A stretch of DNA of 64,000 bases. Source: Stenogyne calaminthoides (taxonomy: Eukaryota; Streptophyta; Magnoliopsida; Lamiales; Lamiaceae). The notes under the pieces are model-generated. The model was given only the letters and a program-made list of their open reading frames with translations, did no database searches and was not told where the DNA came from. The first letter of the stretch is position 1, and each line of letters begins with the position of its first letter. The position numbers were made by a program, and so were the translations under genes. The stretch is from NCBI GenBank assembly GCA_037126765.1, contig JBBCBC010000007.1, forward strand, positions 28,653,667-28,717,666, written 5' to 3'. Below, in pieces: positions 52,477 to 63,328 of the stretch.

Positions 52477-54063
52477 TCAGCGGGCACCTCCAGGTTGAAC
52501 ATTCTGAAAATACCTCTTCTTCAGTGCATTTCTTTCCTTGATGATATCCAGACTGTTCCCTTTCAGACCTAACTGTGCAGCATACTGAGATATTTCTTGA
52601 GTAATGGCTTTTTCATTCACCAAGCCATTACCAAGTCTTGGAGGAGGGTAGGTATATGGACCGGGGGCTACTATCTGTACCTTTCCTTCATCCGCAAGGT
52701 TTATCCAGCTTTGGAGATATTTAGGATATAAGGTTAGGAGATATTCAATAAATGCTTCATTTGGATCTGAGCTTTCCCCTTTCCATTCCCTGAGCACATC
52801 ATAGTAGAACCAGAAGGTTCTCTTGACCTCTTCCCAACTATCGTTGAATTGGATGGGCATCCATTTGTCAACGTGTGGCCATTTCTGTGCTTTTGATGTC
52901 TCTCTCTGTTTGCTCGCAAACTTTTTGCATCCACTCCTTCGTTTCTGCTCTTCTTCATCCTTCTTCCTGATTACAGGCACGCCTGAGACCGAAGCAGCAA
53001 CTTTCTTTGCTTGTTCTATCTGGAGTGTCTTCAGAGCATTCCTTGTGTTGAAGACTTTTCTCTGAGGTTGACCTGCAGACTCTTCTAATTCTTCAACCAA
53101 CTTTCTTTGTACTGGCTTAGAAGCCTTAGCACACTTGCTCTCAGGTTCAACAATTCCCAAGGCTTTCCTCTTCATAGGCAATTCAGCAGCAGCCTGGCTT
53201 GTTCCAACCTTAGCTCTATCACTCAGTTTCTCTCTTGCAACATCAAGCATGGTTTCCTCAGAAACCTGAGTGTAGATCGGCTTCTCCACCTTTCTGAACT
53301 TCATCTTGTCAGTAGCTTCGACTTCCTTCAAGGCTTTAGATAGGATATTCATTTCAACTTCCTTTTACGCCTTTTTCTCCAAAGTACGTGCCAATAACTT
53401 CCTGAGGTCTTCACCTTCCTTTTCCCCCTTCTTGGCACCGTAATTTGGAAGAAGTCTAGAGAGTGCTGTGTCCATATGGTATTGTTCTTTGCTTACACAA
53501 CGCACCTCTCCAGCTAACTGATCCTGTTCATCTTCTAGCCTCCTGAGGTGGTTCTTTGCCATAGAGAATTCTTCAGAAAGATGGGCAAACTGGCCAGAGA
53601 GAGCATCTTTAAACATCTCTGTCATCTTGGTCATGAGCATTGAGCTCATTTCCTCAACAAAGCCGGAGACTTGATCAAGCCGTTCTTTCTTCTCGCTTAA
53701 TTTCACCTCTAGAAACTCAGTTCTCTCCTGGTGCTTTTGTTTAAGTTCAGCACTCAGCTCAGCCTTGACTCCCTCCAGCTTCTCATTTAGCTTGTCTTCC
53801 ACGAAGGTCATCTTTGAGGTCAGAGTGTCTTGAAGTTGCATCAGTTCTGAAGATGAACTCAGATTCTCCATCTTCTGAGATTGGCTGGCCAATGTCTCTT
53901 CCATCTGAGTGATCTTGTTCAGCATTGGCTCAACCTTCTCAAGCTTCTCCATCAAGGGAGTGAGGTCGATCTCGGGGAACATTTTTTGCACCTCTTTGAT
54001 TGATTGATCATCTGGGGTTGAGACCAACCCGAGGGTCGGTCTGCGACTGAGCATCGGCTTCAT
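52477..54063 (-). pseudogene. Extra ORF of the retroelement, C-terminal half (coiled coil plus conserved tail)
   Basis: One frame runs from the ATG at 54,063 to the stop at 52,477, broken by a single in-frame TAA at 53,365-53,367. The first part (232 codons) is rich in Lys, Glu, Leu and Gln with heptad-like spacing over about residues 25-190, typical of a long coiled coil. The second part (291 codons from the ATG at 53,352) has a basic, low-complexity N-terminal two thirds and a more ordered tail with WMPIQF, FWFYYDVLREW and LYPKYLQSWINLADEGKV. I do not recognise an enzyme fold. Its place between RNase H and the polypurine tract, on the element's strand, makes it part of the retrotransposon rather than a host gene. 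In Sireviruses this position holds an env-like or structural ORF with coiled coils, but I see no clear signal peptide or membrane segment, so I do not call it an envelope gene. Confidence 0.7.
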
Positions 54064-54943
54064 CCCGAGCTCCGGTCTCTAATCGAGCCTCGATCGTACA
54101 TCGAACAATTGAGTTAAAGATAGAAACTTGATAACTTTGGCATAATTGTTATTAGTGCCAAAAGGTACCAAGAGTGCTAACCACCGAGGTTGAATGATTT
54201 CGGGTTGATCGGCAAGAAGTTTCCTTCTTCATCATCGAGATCGATCCTCAAGATCTCCTGTTGGTCCCCATCTTGAGATTTGTCTCTGCCGCTAGGGGCA
54301 CCAAACCGGTCGCTCTCTCGGCGATCTTCTTCCGAACTAGCTCATCAAAATCGGAAATTTTCATCCGAAGCTTTGTCTTTTCAAATCGAGAATTGATGAG
54401 GAAAGTTGTCTCCTCATTCCACCGGTCTTCCCCTCCGAATGCAAAGCAATGTTAAGCATCTCGGAAGAGAGTCGATTGAGGATGAAAACCGTCGACCTTA
54501 ATAATGAAGAAGATATCATGCGGATCGGAGGTATGAGCCGAGCTCGAGGGGTAGCGGTCAAGGATGAACCGTTCCCCTTACTCCTCCACTCGGTTTCTTC
54601 AAACTTCACCTTTCTTGAGCATCGGGGCTCGTGTTGGTTGGAAAATCACAAAGATCTACTAAGATCTCATTCAGAGCTCATCAAAATTCACTTGCTCCCG
54701 AGGCTCAAAAACTCGAGGTTTGGGCGGCCGCTCCTCGGTTTGAATCGGCAGTTACGAGGTGCGGCGAGAGCCTCCTCGAGTGGGATTTTCGGTTTGCTCG
54801 ACCGAATGGGCACTTCCTCGGCCAGAATCTAAGCATCTTACGTGGTGCGAGCCGCCACATCCTCGGATGGAATCGAACATTTTCGAGAGGTCGAGGTCCT
54901 TGAAAAAATTTCCCGAGAAAATTTAATCGAGCTAAGCGAAGTC
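54064..54943 (-). pseudogene. Degraded middle of the extra ORF
   Basis: No reading frame stays open on the minus strand, although open frames flank it on both sides. The stretch is unusually rich in CTCGA, TCGAG and TCGG words and in G+C compared with its neighbours, the same signature as other damaged patches of this element. The plus-strand ORFs here (for example 54,449-54,832) are antisense and resemble nothing I know. Confidence 0.5.
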
Positions 54944-56043
54944 TCAAGAATTTCTCGGAGAAGACATGCTCCTCGGTTTGATCCTGTGCCTTTGAGATTG
55001 CTCGAGCAATCTGAGTAAAGGCGATTTCGGCGACTTGGCTCCTCGGTGAATCTCCTCAGTCTCACTTTCTTCATCTTCATCAGTGAGAACCACCATCCTT
55101 TTGTGCTTCGGAGCGAGGGTTTTCTGCTTCTTCAACTTCTCACCCTGCTCCTTCTTGGCATCAAACAAAACCTTCCCCCTGGTTTGTTGGGTTTCTTTTT
55201 CAGCAGCCGCAATCGGTGATTCCACTTTCTTCTCTTTCTTTCCCTTAATAATCCTCTTCGCAGCAATGGGCTTGAACATCACTTTGGACTTGGGAAATGG
55301 GGTCGAATTGGCGAAGATGTCCTCCTCCTCTCGGCACATCTCCAAGATAAATGCAATTTTGGTGGCGTGGAGGATCCTGCCTTTGATAGATATTGCCCCA
55401 TCCTTCTCCCTTTGTATGACCTTGACTTGCTCAGCCACCACCTTGATCAGATACTTCAACCAGTTGAAATCCTTGGTGGGTGAGTCCTCAATCGCCGCCA
55501 TTAGTCAGAGTTTGGGAGTGCTGATCTGCTCGAAGCTTCCAGATCGACTCATGATGCACTTTCCCACAATATCCATCAATACTCGTATTTAATTTTGTAG
55601 ATGCGTTTGTTTGGCAAAGTTGCCTCAAACTTAACAGGTTTCTCGGCAACCTTGTCAAGATACTCCTGCTCCCGTCCCAACATATACAATGAGGGATCAT
55701 CTCCCCTATCGCACAACTCAAATACATCATTTAAATCCTTAGGGACTATACAAAACTCACGAACAAATTCCACATTCTTCATCGATTATTCAAGATGAGA
55801 AACAAAAATCTTGGATTCTATATTATCCTCTTCATCTATTTCCATATTTACAACAAGATCAATTACCTCGCGAGCATACTCCTGCTCCGGTCAATTCGCG
55901 ACGAGGTTTGTCAGTTTCGCCAGTCGGATTAAGTGGAGCGCTTCTTCCTCGTGCTTGGCATTGGACGTACTCTCCAAAGAAACCACATATTCGTACCATG
56001 GCTTATTTATCTCGGCTAATTTGTCAAAAACGGTTGGAGCCAT
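54944..56043 (-). pseudogene. Extra ORF of the retroelement, N-terminal half
   Basis: The likely start is the ATG at 56,043-56,041, opening MAPTVFDKLAEINKPWYEYV. The frame is stopped by TGA at 55,891-55,893 (after 50 codons) and TAA at 55,786-55,788, then stays open to about 55,576. A frameshift near 55,580 moves the continuation into another frame, visible as MDIVGKCIMSRSGSF and, after one more stop near 55,503, as the 185-codon ORF 54,944-55,501 (MAAIEDSPTKDFNWLKYLIK). That last part contains Lys-rich basic clusters (KGKKEKK, KLKKQK) followed by an acidic DEDEESETEE run, as in nucleic-acid-binding or nuclear proteins. Product function is unknown. Together with 52,477-54,063 it would have been one ORF of roughly 1,190 codons. 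Confidence 0.6.
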
Positions 56044-56671
56044 TTGAGAGATTTGAAGTTTTGAAGATTTAGGGTTTAGGTTTTCTGGGCAAAGGGGATT
56101 TTCTTGCAGAGGATTTGGGAACGAAGGGTTTGATAAAATTTAGCTTGAAAGGCTTCTTGAGGAATATATAGTTTCGAGATCGTGGAAATTCGCGTTGGTT
56201 AGGTAAAAAGCAACGGTTGAGATTAATCGCCTGATTAATCGGGTATACGAAAGGTCGATCTTCCGAAAAGTAAGCCGCCAATATATCCTCATTGGACATT
56301 AAATGTAACAGAGCATTAAATGACTGTTGACCTTCTTCGGAATTTCAAAAGATCCCGCCCAAAAACATTCCTTAGGTGTTTTGCATTTATTGCAAATGAT
56401 TACTGAGCTTCACTTAAGCAATAAATGAGTCGCATGAGTCATTACTTCTTCAGACTAATTTCCCTCTATCAGTCTTACTGAGTATTGACCTTGATAAAAT
56501 GTCAGTATGATACTGAGTACTGAATGGGTTCAGTATGCTACTGAGTACTACCCTTCAGTAAATCTGAGTTTCCTGAGACTCAGTTCAGTATTTCCATTTT
56601 ATCCTGAGTTTCTCAGTAGAAATCTGAGAGAACTTCATGCATCTGAAAACCTTCAATTTTTCAGATTTACT
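56044..56671 (-). other. Spacer between RNase H and the extra ORF
   Basis: A short minus-strand ORF (56,069-56,299, 76 codons, Pro/Lys-rich end) lies here but has no recognisable feature and is probably chance. The stretch 56,480-56,660 is rich in CTGAGT and CAGTAT words like the LTR U3 zone. It may hold the leader or splice acceptor for the extra ORF, as in other elements with a downstream ORF; no specific site can be assigned. Confidence 0.5.
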
Positions 56672-57127
56672 CTATACACCTGGATCCAACATCCCTAATT
56701 CAACTGAAAGTTCCTGAAATCTTGATTCAGCCAAAGGTTTAGTCAAGATATCAGCTCTTTGCTTATCAGTATGAATTTTCTCCGTCCTTATGTCCTTTTT
56801 CTCGACATGATCTCTGATGAAGTGATGTCTGATATCCACATGATTGCATCTGGTGTACAATACCAGATTTTGTGAAATAGCAATGACACTATTATTGTCA
56901 CAAAATATTGGTACTTCATTGGCTACAACTTTATAATCCCTTAATTGTTGTCTGAGCCAAAGAATCTGAGCACAACAGCTTCCTGCAGCAATGTATTCAG
57001 CTTCAGTAGTACTGGTTGCTACTGAGGTCTGTTTCTTTGAAAACCAAGATATCAGCTTACTTCCTAGAAATTGACAAGTTCCAGTAGTGGACTTCCTGTC
57101 AATCCTGCAACCTCCATAATCAGCATC
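56672..57127 (-). pseudogene. Copia RNase H domain
   Basis: The frame continues from the reverse transcriptase across a TAA at 57,128-57,130 and ends at the natural-looking stop at 56,672 after LGMLDPGV. Visible motifs are DADYGG just after the stop, RKSTTG, SWFSKKQ, the catalytic-Glu segment TTEAEY, the Asp segment CDNNS, and the C-terminal DIRHHFIRD and ADILTKPL that end copia pol proteins. Apart from the upstream nonsense codon this domain is uninterrupted and keeps its acidic residues. It degrades the RNA strand of the RNA-DNA hybrid during reverse transcription. Confidence 0.9.
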
Positions 57128-58274
57128 TTAGTAACCAATTAATTCAAGGTTATCATCAGCTGGATACCATAATCCTCTATTCACTGTGCCCTTAAGATAC
57201 TTCAGTATCTTTTTGGCAGCCTCCATGTGACTAGCCTTAGGATTAGCTTGGTATCTTGCACATATCCCAACAACAAATGTTATATCAGGCCTACTTGCTG
57301 TGAGATAGAGCAATGATCCAATGATTCCTCTATAATCAGTATGACTCACTGATTTGCCTTCAGAATCAGGATCCATCTTGTAGTTAGTATTCATAGGAAT
57401 TCTAACTGCATTGCAATTCTGTACACCATATTTGGCAATTAGATCTCTGGTGTACTTTGCCTGGTTGATGAAGATTCCTTCCTTTGATTGTTTCACTTGA
57501 AGACCTAGAAAGAAATTCATCTCTCCAATCATTGACATCTCAAACTTGCCTTTCATCAGTGTTGAAAACTTTTCACACAGCTGATGGTTTGGAGATCCAA
57601 AAATGATGTCATCAACATATATCTGAACCAGTAAGATATCTTCCCCATCTTCTATCCTGAACAGAGTTCTATCAACAGTCCCGTTGACAAAACCATGGTC
57701 AGTAAGAAACTGAGAAAGAGCATCATACCATGCTCTGGGGGCTTGTTTAAGACCATACAAAGCTTTTCTGAGCCTGTAAACTTGGTCATTCTGTTTGAAA
57801 CCAGGAGATTGTTCCACATAAACCTCTTCTTTAAGCACGCCGTTCAGAAATGCACTTTTCACATCCATTTGATAGACTGTGAACTTCATGTGGGCAGCAT
57901 ATGCAAGAAACAATCTTGATGGCTTCTAGTCTTGCAACTGGTGCAAAGGTTTCATCATAATCCAAGCCTTCTTCTTGGGAATAACCTTGTGCAACTAGTC
58001 TTGCCTTCTTTCTTACAATGTTGTTGTTTTCATCTCTTTTATTCTTAAAAACCCACTTGGTTCCAATGACATTGTGCCTTTCAGGTCTATCTACTAGCTC
58101 CCATACTTCATTCCTTGAAAATTGATTCAGCTCATCTTGCATAGCAGTAATCCAATGAGAATCTTGTAGAGCTTCACCAATCACAGTAGGTTCTTTCTCT
58201 GATAGGAAGCAGCAGAATAGTGCACTCTCACCATGGAACCTTCTTGTTTTGACACCTTCAGTTAGATCACCCAC
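57128..58274 (-). pseudogene. Copia reverse transcriptase (RVT_2) domain
   Basis: Two frames make up the domain. The first (58,274 to about 57,920) shows SHWITAMQDELNQF, NVIGTKWVFKNKRDE, KARLVAQGYSQ and DYDETFAPVARLEA. A one-base insertion near 57,920 shifts the frame. The second (57,913-57,128) shows QMDVKSAFLNG with the first catalytic Asp, ALYGLKQAPRAWY, the YVDD catalytic box at 57,608-57,619, FFLGLQVKQ, and TDYRGIIGSLLYLTASRPDI. All polymerase motifs are present, so one frameshift and the terminal TAA at 57,128-57,130 account for the loss of function. It lies between integrase and RNase H, as expected for Ty1/copia. Confidence 0.93.
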
Positions 58275-58673
58275 AATCTGACTTGTAGGATGACTATCTA
58301 ACCATTTCCTTCTAGATGTTCCCCCTTCAACAATATCCTCAACATTTGAAATGTTAGGTTAAGTTAATTCAGTAAACACAGGGAACAACAGAAAAGGAGA
58401 AAGGGAATCATCTTCCTCAGGGGAAATTCCATTCAGAACATTGTCAGAGATATTTGTTCCCCTTTGGTTGATAGATTCAGAATTTGCCTCAACTGTGACC
58501 ACATCTTCATTGGCATCACATACCTGAGTCTGAACTGGTGTCTGTTCAGATTGGTCACCTTTGGTGTGTTGGCTTTCCTGAGTCTCACCATCCTGAACTT
58601 CTTTATGTGAGTCTGAGTCACTCCAATCATAGATAGTGACTGTTCCTTTTAGGTTCAGTAGATGATTTGTCAT
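58275..58673 (-). pseudogene. Linker between integrase and reverse transcriptase
   Basis: This is in the same frame as the start of the RT ORF, with a TAA at 58,359-58,361. It is rich in Glu, Asp, Ser, Gln and Thr and has no recognisable domain. Acidic, low-conservation linkers of this kind are usual between integrase and RT of plant copia elements. The upstream integrase ORF ends in another frame at 58,627, so at least one frameshift lies near 58,650. Confidence 0.7.
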
Positions 58674-59426
58674 TCTTTTTCAGGCTTAATCTGGTGATCC
58701 TCTTGGTCAGTTCATCTGCATCATGTTCCTGTTTCTTCTGAACACAAGTAGATTCATCAAAAACAACATGAGGTGTTTCCTCCACAATAAGAGTCCTACA
58801 GTTGTAAACTCTGAAAGCTTTACTGACTTCAGAATACCCTAAGAATATTCCTTCATCAGCTTTGCTATCAAATGTTTTCAACTGATCTTTACCATTATTG
58901 TGTATGAAACACTTGCAACCAAACACACGAAAGAAAGAAACAAGAGGCTTCCTTTCATTGCAAAGCTCATATGGTGTTTTGCCTTGACTCTTAGTCAGCA
59001 TGGATCTGTTCTGTGAATAGCAAGCATTGTTGGCGGCTTCAAATTTAAAACCTTTTAGGAATATCGAACCGACTATCATTGTCCTGCAGAACTTCTTTCG
59101 AGTCCTGTTCCTTCTTTCAAAGAACACCATTTTGTTGAGGGGGTCCTTACGGTGATGTTTCATGAGTAATTCAATTTCTTTGCACAATAATCGGATATGA
59201 TATGATTTATAAATTGGTTCCTTTGTCGGATCTCGATTTTGACCACACTCGATTTTTTCTCAATCTTTGAGCCTTTTCAATAATTTCTGGCAAACTTTAT
59301 CGAGAGTCTCTTTCTTACTGAGTAAGAATATGACTCAAGTATATCTTGAGTAGTCATCAACTACTACTAGTGTGTATTTCCTGCCATTAGTGCTTACTGG
59401 AGTTATTGGACCAAAGAGATCCATAT
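58627..59426 (-). pseudogene. Copia integrase core and C-terminal domain
   Basis: On the minus strand HMDLFGP carries the first catalytic Asp (59,419-59,421), followed by NGRKYTLVVVDDYSRYT and a TGA at 59,335-59,337 where the family normally has Trp. About 59,200-59,310 is badly damaged; the expected second catalytic Asp lies there and cannot be read in frame. From 59,187 to 58,627 one frame stays open and shows FERRNRT (with the catalytic Glu), CRTMI, SQGKTPYELCNERKP, FGCKCFIHN, and the copia C-terminal block DEGIFLGYSEVSKAFRVYN. The integrase inserts the cDNA copy; this one is inactive because of the stop and frameshifts. Confidence 0.88.
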
Positions 59427-59947
59427 GCGAGAATGTATATTCTTTCAGTAGAAACATCTACTTTGCTTTTAAATGATGCTCTAACTTGTTTTCCTTTCTG
59501 GCACGCATCACAAATATGTTCCTTACTGAACACTTCATTAGGCAACCCTCTCACAAGAGCTAATCTTGCAAGCTTATTCAGGGTTTTGAAATTCAGGTGA
59601 TTCATTCTTTTATGCCATAACCAACTGGTATCTATGGAACTTTTAGCAACCAAACATGTATCTTTAGGAGTTGAACTCCAATCAGCAAGATACACATTTC
59701 CTTTTCTAGTACCAGTCAGTAATATTTTCTGTGTTGTATCATCTTTCACATAACATAAGTTCTTAGAGAACTCAACATTAAAACCTTTATCACAGAATTG
59801 GCTTATTGAAAGCAAGTTATGCTTCAATCCAGATACATATGAAACACCATGGATATGAACTGAGTCGATTTCCAAAGTTCCATATCCTTCATGCATCGTC
59901 TTGGAGTTATCTCCAAAAGTGATCTCGAGGGCCTCTTTGTTCAACAT
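59387..59947 (-). pseudogene. GAG-pre-integrase (integrase zinc-binding) domain
   Basis: A 186-codon frame shows GDNSKT and GLKHNLLSISQFCDKG, the usual segment after the protease, then the HHCC zinc-binding domain: LWHKRMNHLNFKTLNKL with the two His, and ICDACQKGKQVRASF with the two Cys. It runs into the wrong frame after STER, just before the integrase core, so a frameshift lies near 59,430. The integrase N-terminal zinc domain promotes multimerisation of the enzyme. Confidence 0.88.
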
Positions 59948-60331
59948 AGTCCTTTGAGTATCTTCTTGAATCTATCATATGTCTTGAACATCCCTTTGTC
60001 AAGATACCATACATCGTGGGCTTTTTTCATCTCCGCTCATCGTCTTTATGTGATATTTAATCAGCTCAGTGCCCTTGTTTTCCTCCTGAAAAACAGATCA
60101 ATTTTTAGGTACCCAATTTGTGTAGGGTCCTACAAGGTTAGTTGTACCTTTCGGAATCCAAATCTGCCTGACAACTCTAATCACTTTAGAGTGGCTGATC
60201 TGTCTTCCATAAACATCAACATACACATTCACTACTCTGGGTGCCTTAGCGGTCTTACGTGTATGTGTGCTGCTAGCTTTAGCATGAACATGAGCCTTTG
60301 AATTTTTCTTTGGTTTAGGCCTTTTGTTCAT
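59948..60331 (-). pseudogene. Protease region, broken at the catalytic motif
   Basis: The ORF 60,331-60,098 (basic, Lys/Ala/His-rich, ending IWIPKGTTNLVGPYTNWVPKN) is the usual segment between gag and protease in copia polyproteins. In another frame at 59,999-60,010 the residues WYLD appear, the sequence that precedes the Ser-Gly of the catalytic triad. Directly after the Asp the frame changes, so the triad is not readable. The aspartic protease would process the Gag-Pol polyprotein; it cannot be functional as sequenced. Confidence 0.7.
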
Positions 60332-60980
60332 TTGCTTTTGGCTTCTGTCTTGGCCGGTCTAAATCTTTGTTGACTTCGGGTTCGGATAACCTTTACCCTT
60401 AGGCAAGTGGGGTTCGGGTTATGCATCTTTGAAATTGGGTCTTTCAAGATATCGAGGACTTGGTCTCTTCGATTGAGAATGTCTCTCTTTGAGTGTTTCT
60501 CTTCGAAGATTCCTCGATGGTTCAAAGTCTGAGATCCTTTCAGTTTACATTCTTACCGAGGCTTTGAAGTACTTGTTCGAAATTTTTCCAATCGAAAGTG
60601 CTTTCGGGTTTTCTAGCCTTCACCGAGGTTTGGGCTTTCCTACCGATCATTCGGTTTTCTTGAAACCATGGGTCCTTTTTCCTTGTCTACAACCTTGGGC
60701 ATTTCTTGAGTTTGAAGTGTAGGTGCCCTTTGGTTTTACAAAGATTGTCTTTCTTTACTTGATGCGACCTTTAGATGACCTTGTGAGGTTCCCCTGGAAT
60801 GTATCCCAATCCAGATTTTTATAGTGGCGCAGATCTCTGGTAACTCTGAATTTCATCTATTACTTTAGATGCAAGATTCAATAGAGTTAACTTCTTACGT
60901 GCACTATCCTCGCGATTCTGTAGAGTTTCATGCTTCTCGAGAGAGGTCATTGAATTTAGTTACGATCATTTGAATCTCTT
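60332..60980 (-). pseudogene. Degraded gag-protease junction
   Basis: No long frame is open on the minus strand. A 65-codon fragment (60,328-60,525) is basic. The stretch 60,350-60,720 is rich in TCGA, CGAG and TTCGA words, as in the other damaged patches of this element. It should encode the end of gag and the start of pol. Confidence 0.5.
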
Positions 60981-62509
60981 TTAGTGGATTTCTCTAGCTT
61001 TTTCGATTAGGGTCATTATCAACTTCTCTTTCTCTGAGAGTTGTACTTTCAGAACATCCAGTTCATCAGTAGCTCCCATTAATTGAGAAGTGATCTCAGT
61101 TTTGCTAGAGTCTTTCCATTTTAAATTTTTAGCCTTCAGTTCCTTATTCTGCTCTTGAGTTTCATTTAGCAGTTCTTGTAAAACAGCATAGTCTTTCATC
61201 AGATTCTCAAAAGAATCCATCAGTCAAACCGATTATTTCTGATTGAACTTGACAACTCTTGTGCTAGTGTAGGAGAAACAACAGAGAAAGAAGAGTTTAC
61301 CTCCTCAATGGCCATCAGACAAATGTCATCACTTTGACTGTCTGAGAATATTTCATCTGAAGAGCTAGATCCCTCATCGGAATGTTCTTCTTCTGCAACC
61401 ATGGCCTTTTTGCTAGAGAACTCCTTGTCTCTTTTAGCTTGCCTTTCTCTTCTCTCCTTAGCTTTTCAGTCGGGACAATCATCTTTCGAAGTGACCTTTC
61501 TTTTGGCAATTGTAGCATCTGTTGTCATCATCATCCTGATCACTTTCTTCCTTGGACTTAGAGTCCTTCTTTCTGGATGAAGATCCTTCAGTTTTCAGGT
61601 CCTTTCTCTTCTCAGTTGGTTTGTCCTCAGGTTTCTTCTGATACCTGTGATTCCTGTAATAGCTTTTGTATTTTCCATATCGACTATTAAGTCTTTCAAA
61701 CCTCCTTACCATCAGTGCTAGCTTATCCTCAAGCTCATCCTGATTCTTAGAAAGGGAGTTCTCAGACTCTCTAGTTTTACAGGTTTTATCTTTAGCTTTA
61801 AAAGCCACATTTTTACTAGATGATGAATCATCTTTGCTGTCAGCCTTTTTTGGATTTTTTTATCAATTACAAACTCATAGGCCTTCAGCTCAGAGAAGAC
61901 TTGTTGATAGGGCATTGAATTAATGTTTTTGGTGTTTTCAATCACCACTGCATGTATATCCCATTACTTAGAAAGACCTCTAAGAATTTTCAATGCAACT
62001 TCTCTCTGTGGATATTTCTTTCCAAGTCCATTTAGATCATTCATAATGCTAGTGAATCTGACTTCCAATTTGTCAATTAATTCACCTTCTTCCATTTCAA
62101 AACTATCAAACTTTCCTATTGCAACTGAAAGTTTGTTTTATTTGATATGATCTGTGCCTTGGCACATTACAGCTAGTGTATCCAAAATTTCTTTTGCAGT
62201 GTTGCATTGAGAGATAATTCCCATCACACCATCATCAATTGTACTGTATAGTGTGTCTTTAGATATATAGTCTAGATTGACTAACTTTCTCTCCTCAGGA
62301 GTCAGTTGGTCATCAGACTTAGGAAATTCTGCTCTAGGATCGTTTCTCTCATTTTCTGTTCCTCTGGGATTCACCACAGTAAATTGGAATGGTCCTTCAG
62401 AGACCACTCTCCACATACTTTCATGTTTGGAATACAGGTGAGCCTGCATTCTCAGTCTCCACAAATCATAGTTCTCCACTGAGAACATGGGAAGTTTCTT
62501 AGAAGACAT
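60981..62509 (-). pseudogene. Copia gag polyprotein with CCHC zinc knuckle
   Basis: The ATG at 62,509 opens MSSKKLPMFSVENYDLWRLR, matching the N-terminus of copia gag (UBN2/Retrotran_gag_2 family: FxxENYxxWxxxM). The frame is interrupted by TAA at 62,138-62,140 and TAA at 61,964-61,966, and shifts at a T-run near 61,851-61,857. Downstream, 61,808-61,479 is rich in Lys/Asp/Ser and ends in the zinc knuckle CYNCQKKGH; the final Cys is out of frame because of an extra base near 61,488-61,492. The acidic segment SDEGSSSSDE and a frame-shifted coiled-coil-like segment (61,220-60,981: LLNETQEQNKELKAK) follow. Gag forms the virus-like particle and binds the RNA. No upstream ORF lies between it and the primer binding site. 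Confidence 0.9.
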
Positions 62510-62623
62510 TTTTATCTGAGTCTTTTAAGAATTCAACAAAAAAGATCAGTTCAGATAGACCACAAGTATTTTTCAGAAAATAAAACTTTGGTCAACAAAG
62601 CAGGTGGTCAAGTTGAACCACTT

Positions 62624-62634
62624 CTCTGATACCA
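62624..62634 (-). other. Primer binding site (initiator tRNA-Met)
   Basis: TGGTATCAGAG on the minus strand lies two bases after the LTR end. It is complementary to the 3' end of plant initiator methionine tRNA, the usual primer of copia elements. Confidence 0.92.
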
Positions 62635-62662
62635 CTTATTGGTCCCTGTGCAAATGAGTTTT

Positions 62663-62692
62663 ACACGTGTATGGGGGGGGGAATACACGTGT
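62663..62692. promoter_or_regulatory. Double G-box hairpin in the 5' LTR
   Basis: The same ACACGTGTAT / ATACACGTGT inverted repeat as at 49,906, with a G-run of nine in the loop. Confidence 0.65.
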
Positions 62693-63117
62693 TCAGTGTT
62701 TTTAAAACTTTTCTTTTTATCGAGGTCACTTGGGTGGGGTTATCACGAAGATTTGGTCGAGAAGCACAAATCACTCTTAGTCAAAGTCTCTTGAGGCAAA
62801 GTGATCTCGAAGCCGCTTTTCGAAACCTCGAGATAATCAACCGAGTCCTGAGTTTTCAGAGATCCTGAGTTGCTTGGATCAGATAACTAACTTACTGAAC
62901 CCTCAGAAGAGTAGCTACTCAGATGTGCGGAATGGTTGGCCCTTTGATTCCAGCTGAAATATCAGTGAAAATATGCTTTCAGATTTAAGTCAATGCAGCA
63001 GATTAATACACGGATAAAAAAGCAATAAAAACAACAAAGCAATTTATAGTGGTTTAGAGACTCAAGCTCCTACGTCCACTCTCTCTGATCCTCAGAGAAA
63101 TTCACTAATCACTTCCT

Positions 63118-63328
63118 GAGCTTTCTGACTACCTCGCGTAGTTTACTTACTCAACTCGGCTCTGAGCTTTCTGACTACTCCACGTGGTTTACTTACTCAA
63201 CCCGACCTTGAGCTTTCTGACTACCTCCGTAGTTTACTTACTCAAACACAAACAAGCTTTTGGACTACCTCAGAGAGCTTACTAACTTCTCCTCTAGAGC
63301 TTTCTGACTACTCCGCGTAGTTTACTAA
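63118..63328 (-). repeat. CTTTCTGACTAC tandem repeat in the 5' LTR
   Basis: Five units correspond one to one with 50,471-50,688 of the other LTR, with small differences such as GGACTACCTCAGAGAGC in the fourth unit. Confidence 0.85.

Noticed and set aside
52477..53352. 291-codon ORF as a host nuclear gene
   Set aside because: It lies inside the retrotransposon on its coding strand, in frame with the upstream coiled-coil segment across a single stop codon, directly before the polypurine tract.
54449..54903. Overlapping plus-strand ORFs (127 and 90 codons)
   Set aside because: They lie in the CGA-rich damaged patch, overlap each other in different frames, and have no recognisable motif.
55083..55592. 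169-codon plus-strand ORF
   Set aside because: It is antisense to the extra ORF of the retroelement. Its open frame mirrors the composition of the minus-strand coding sequence, and it resembles no known protein.
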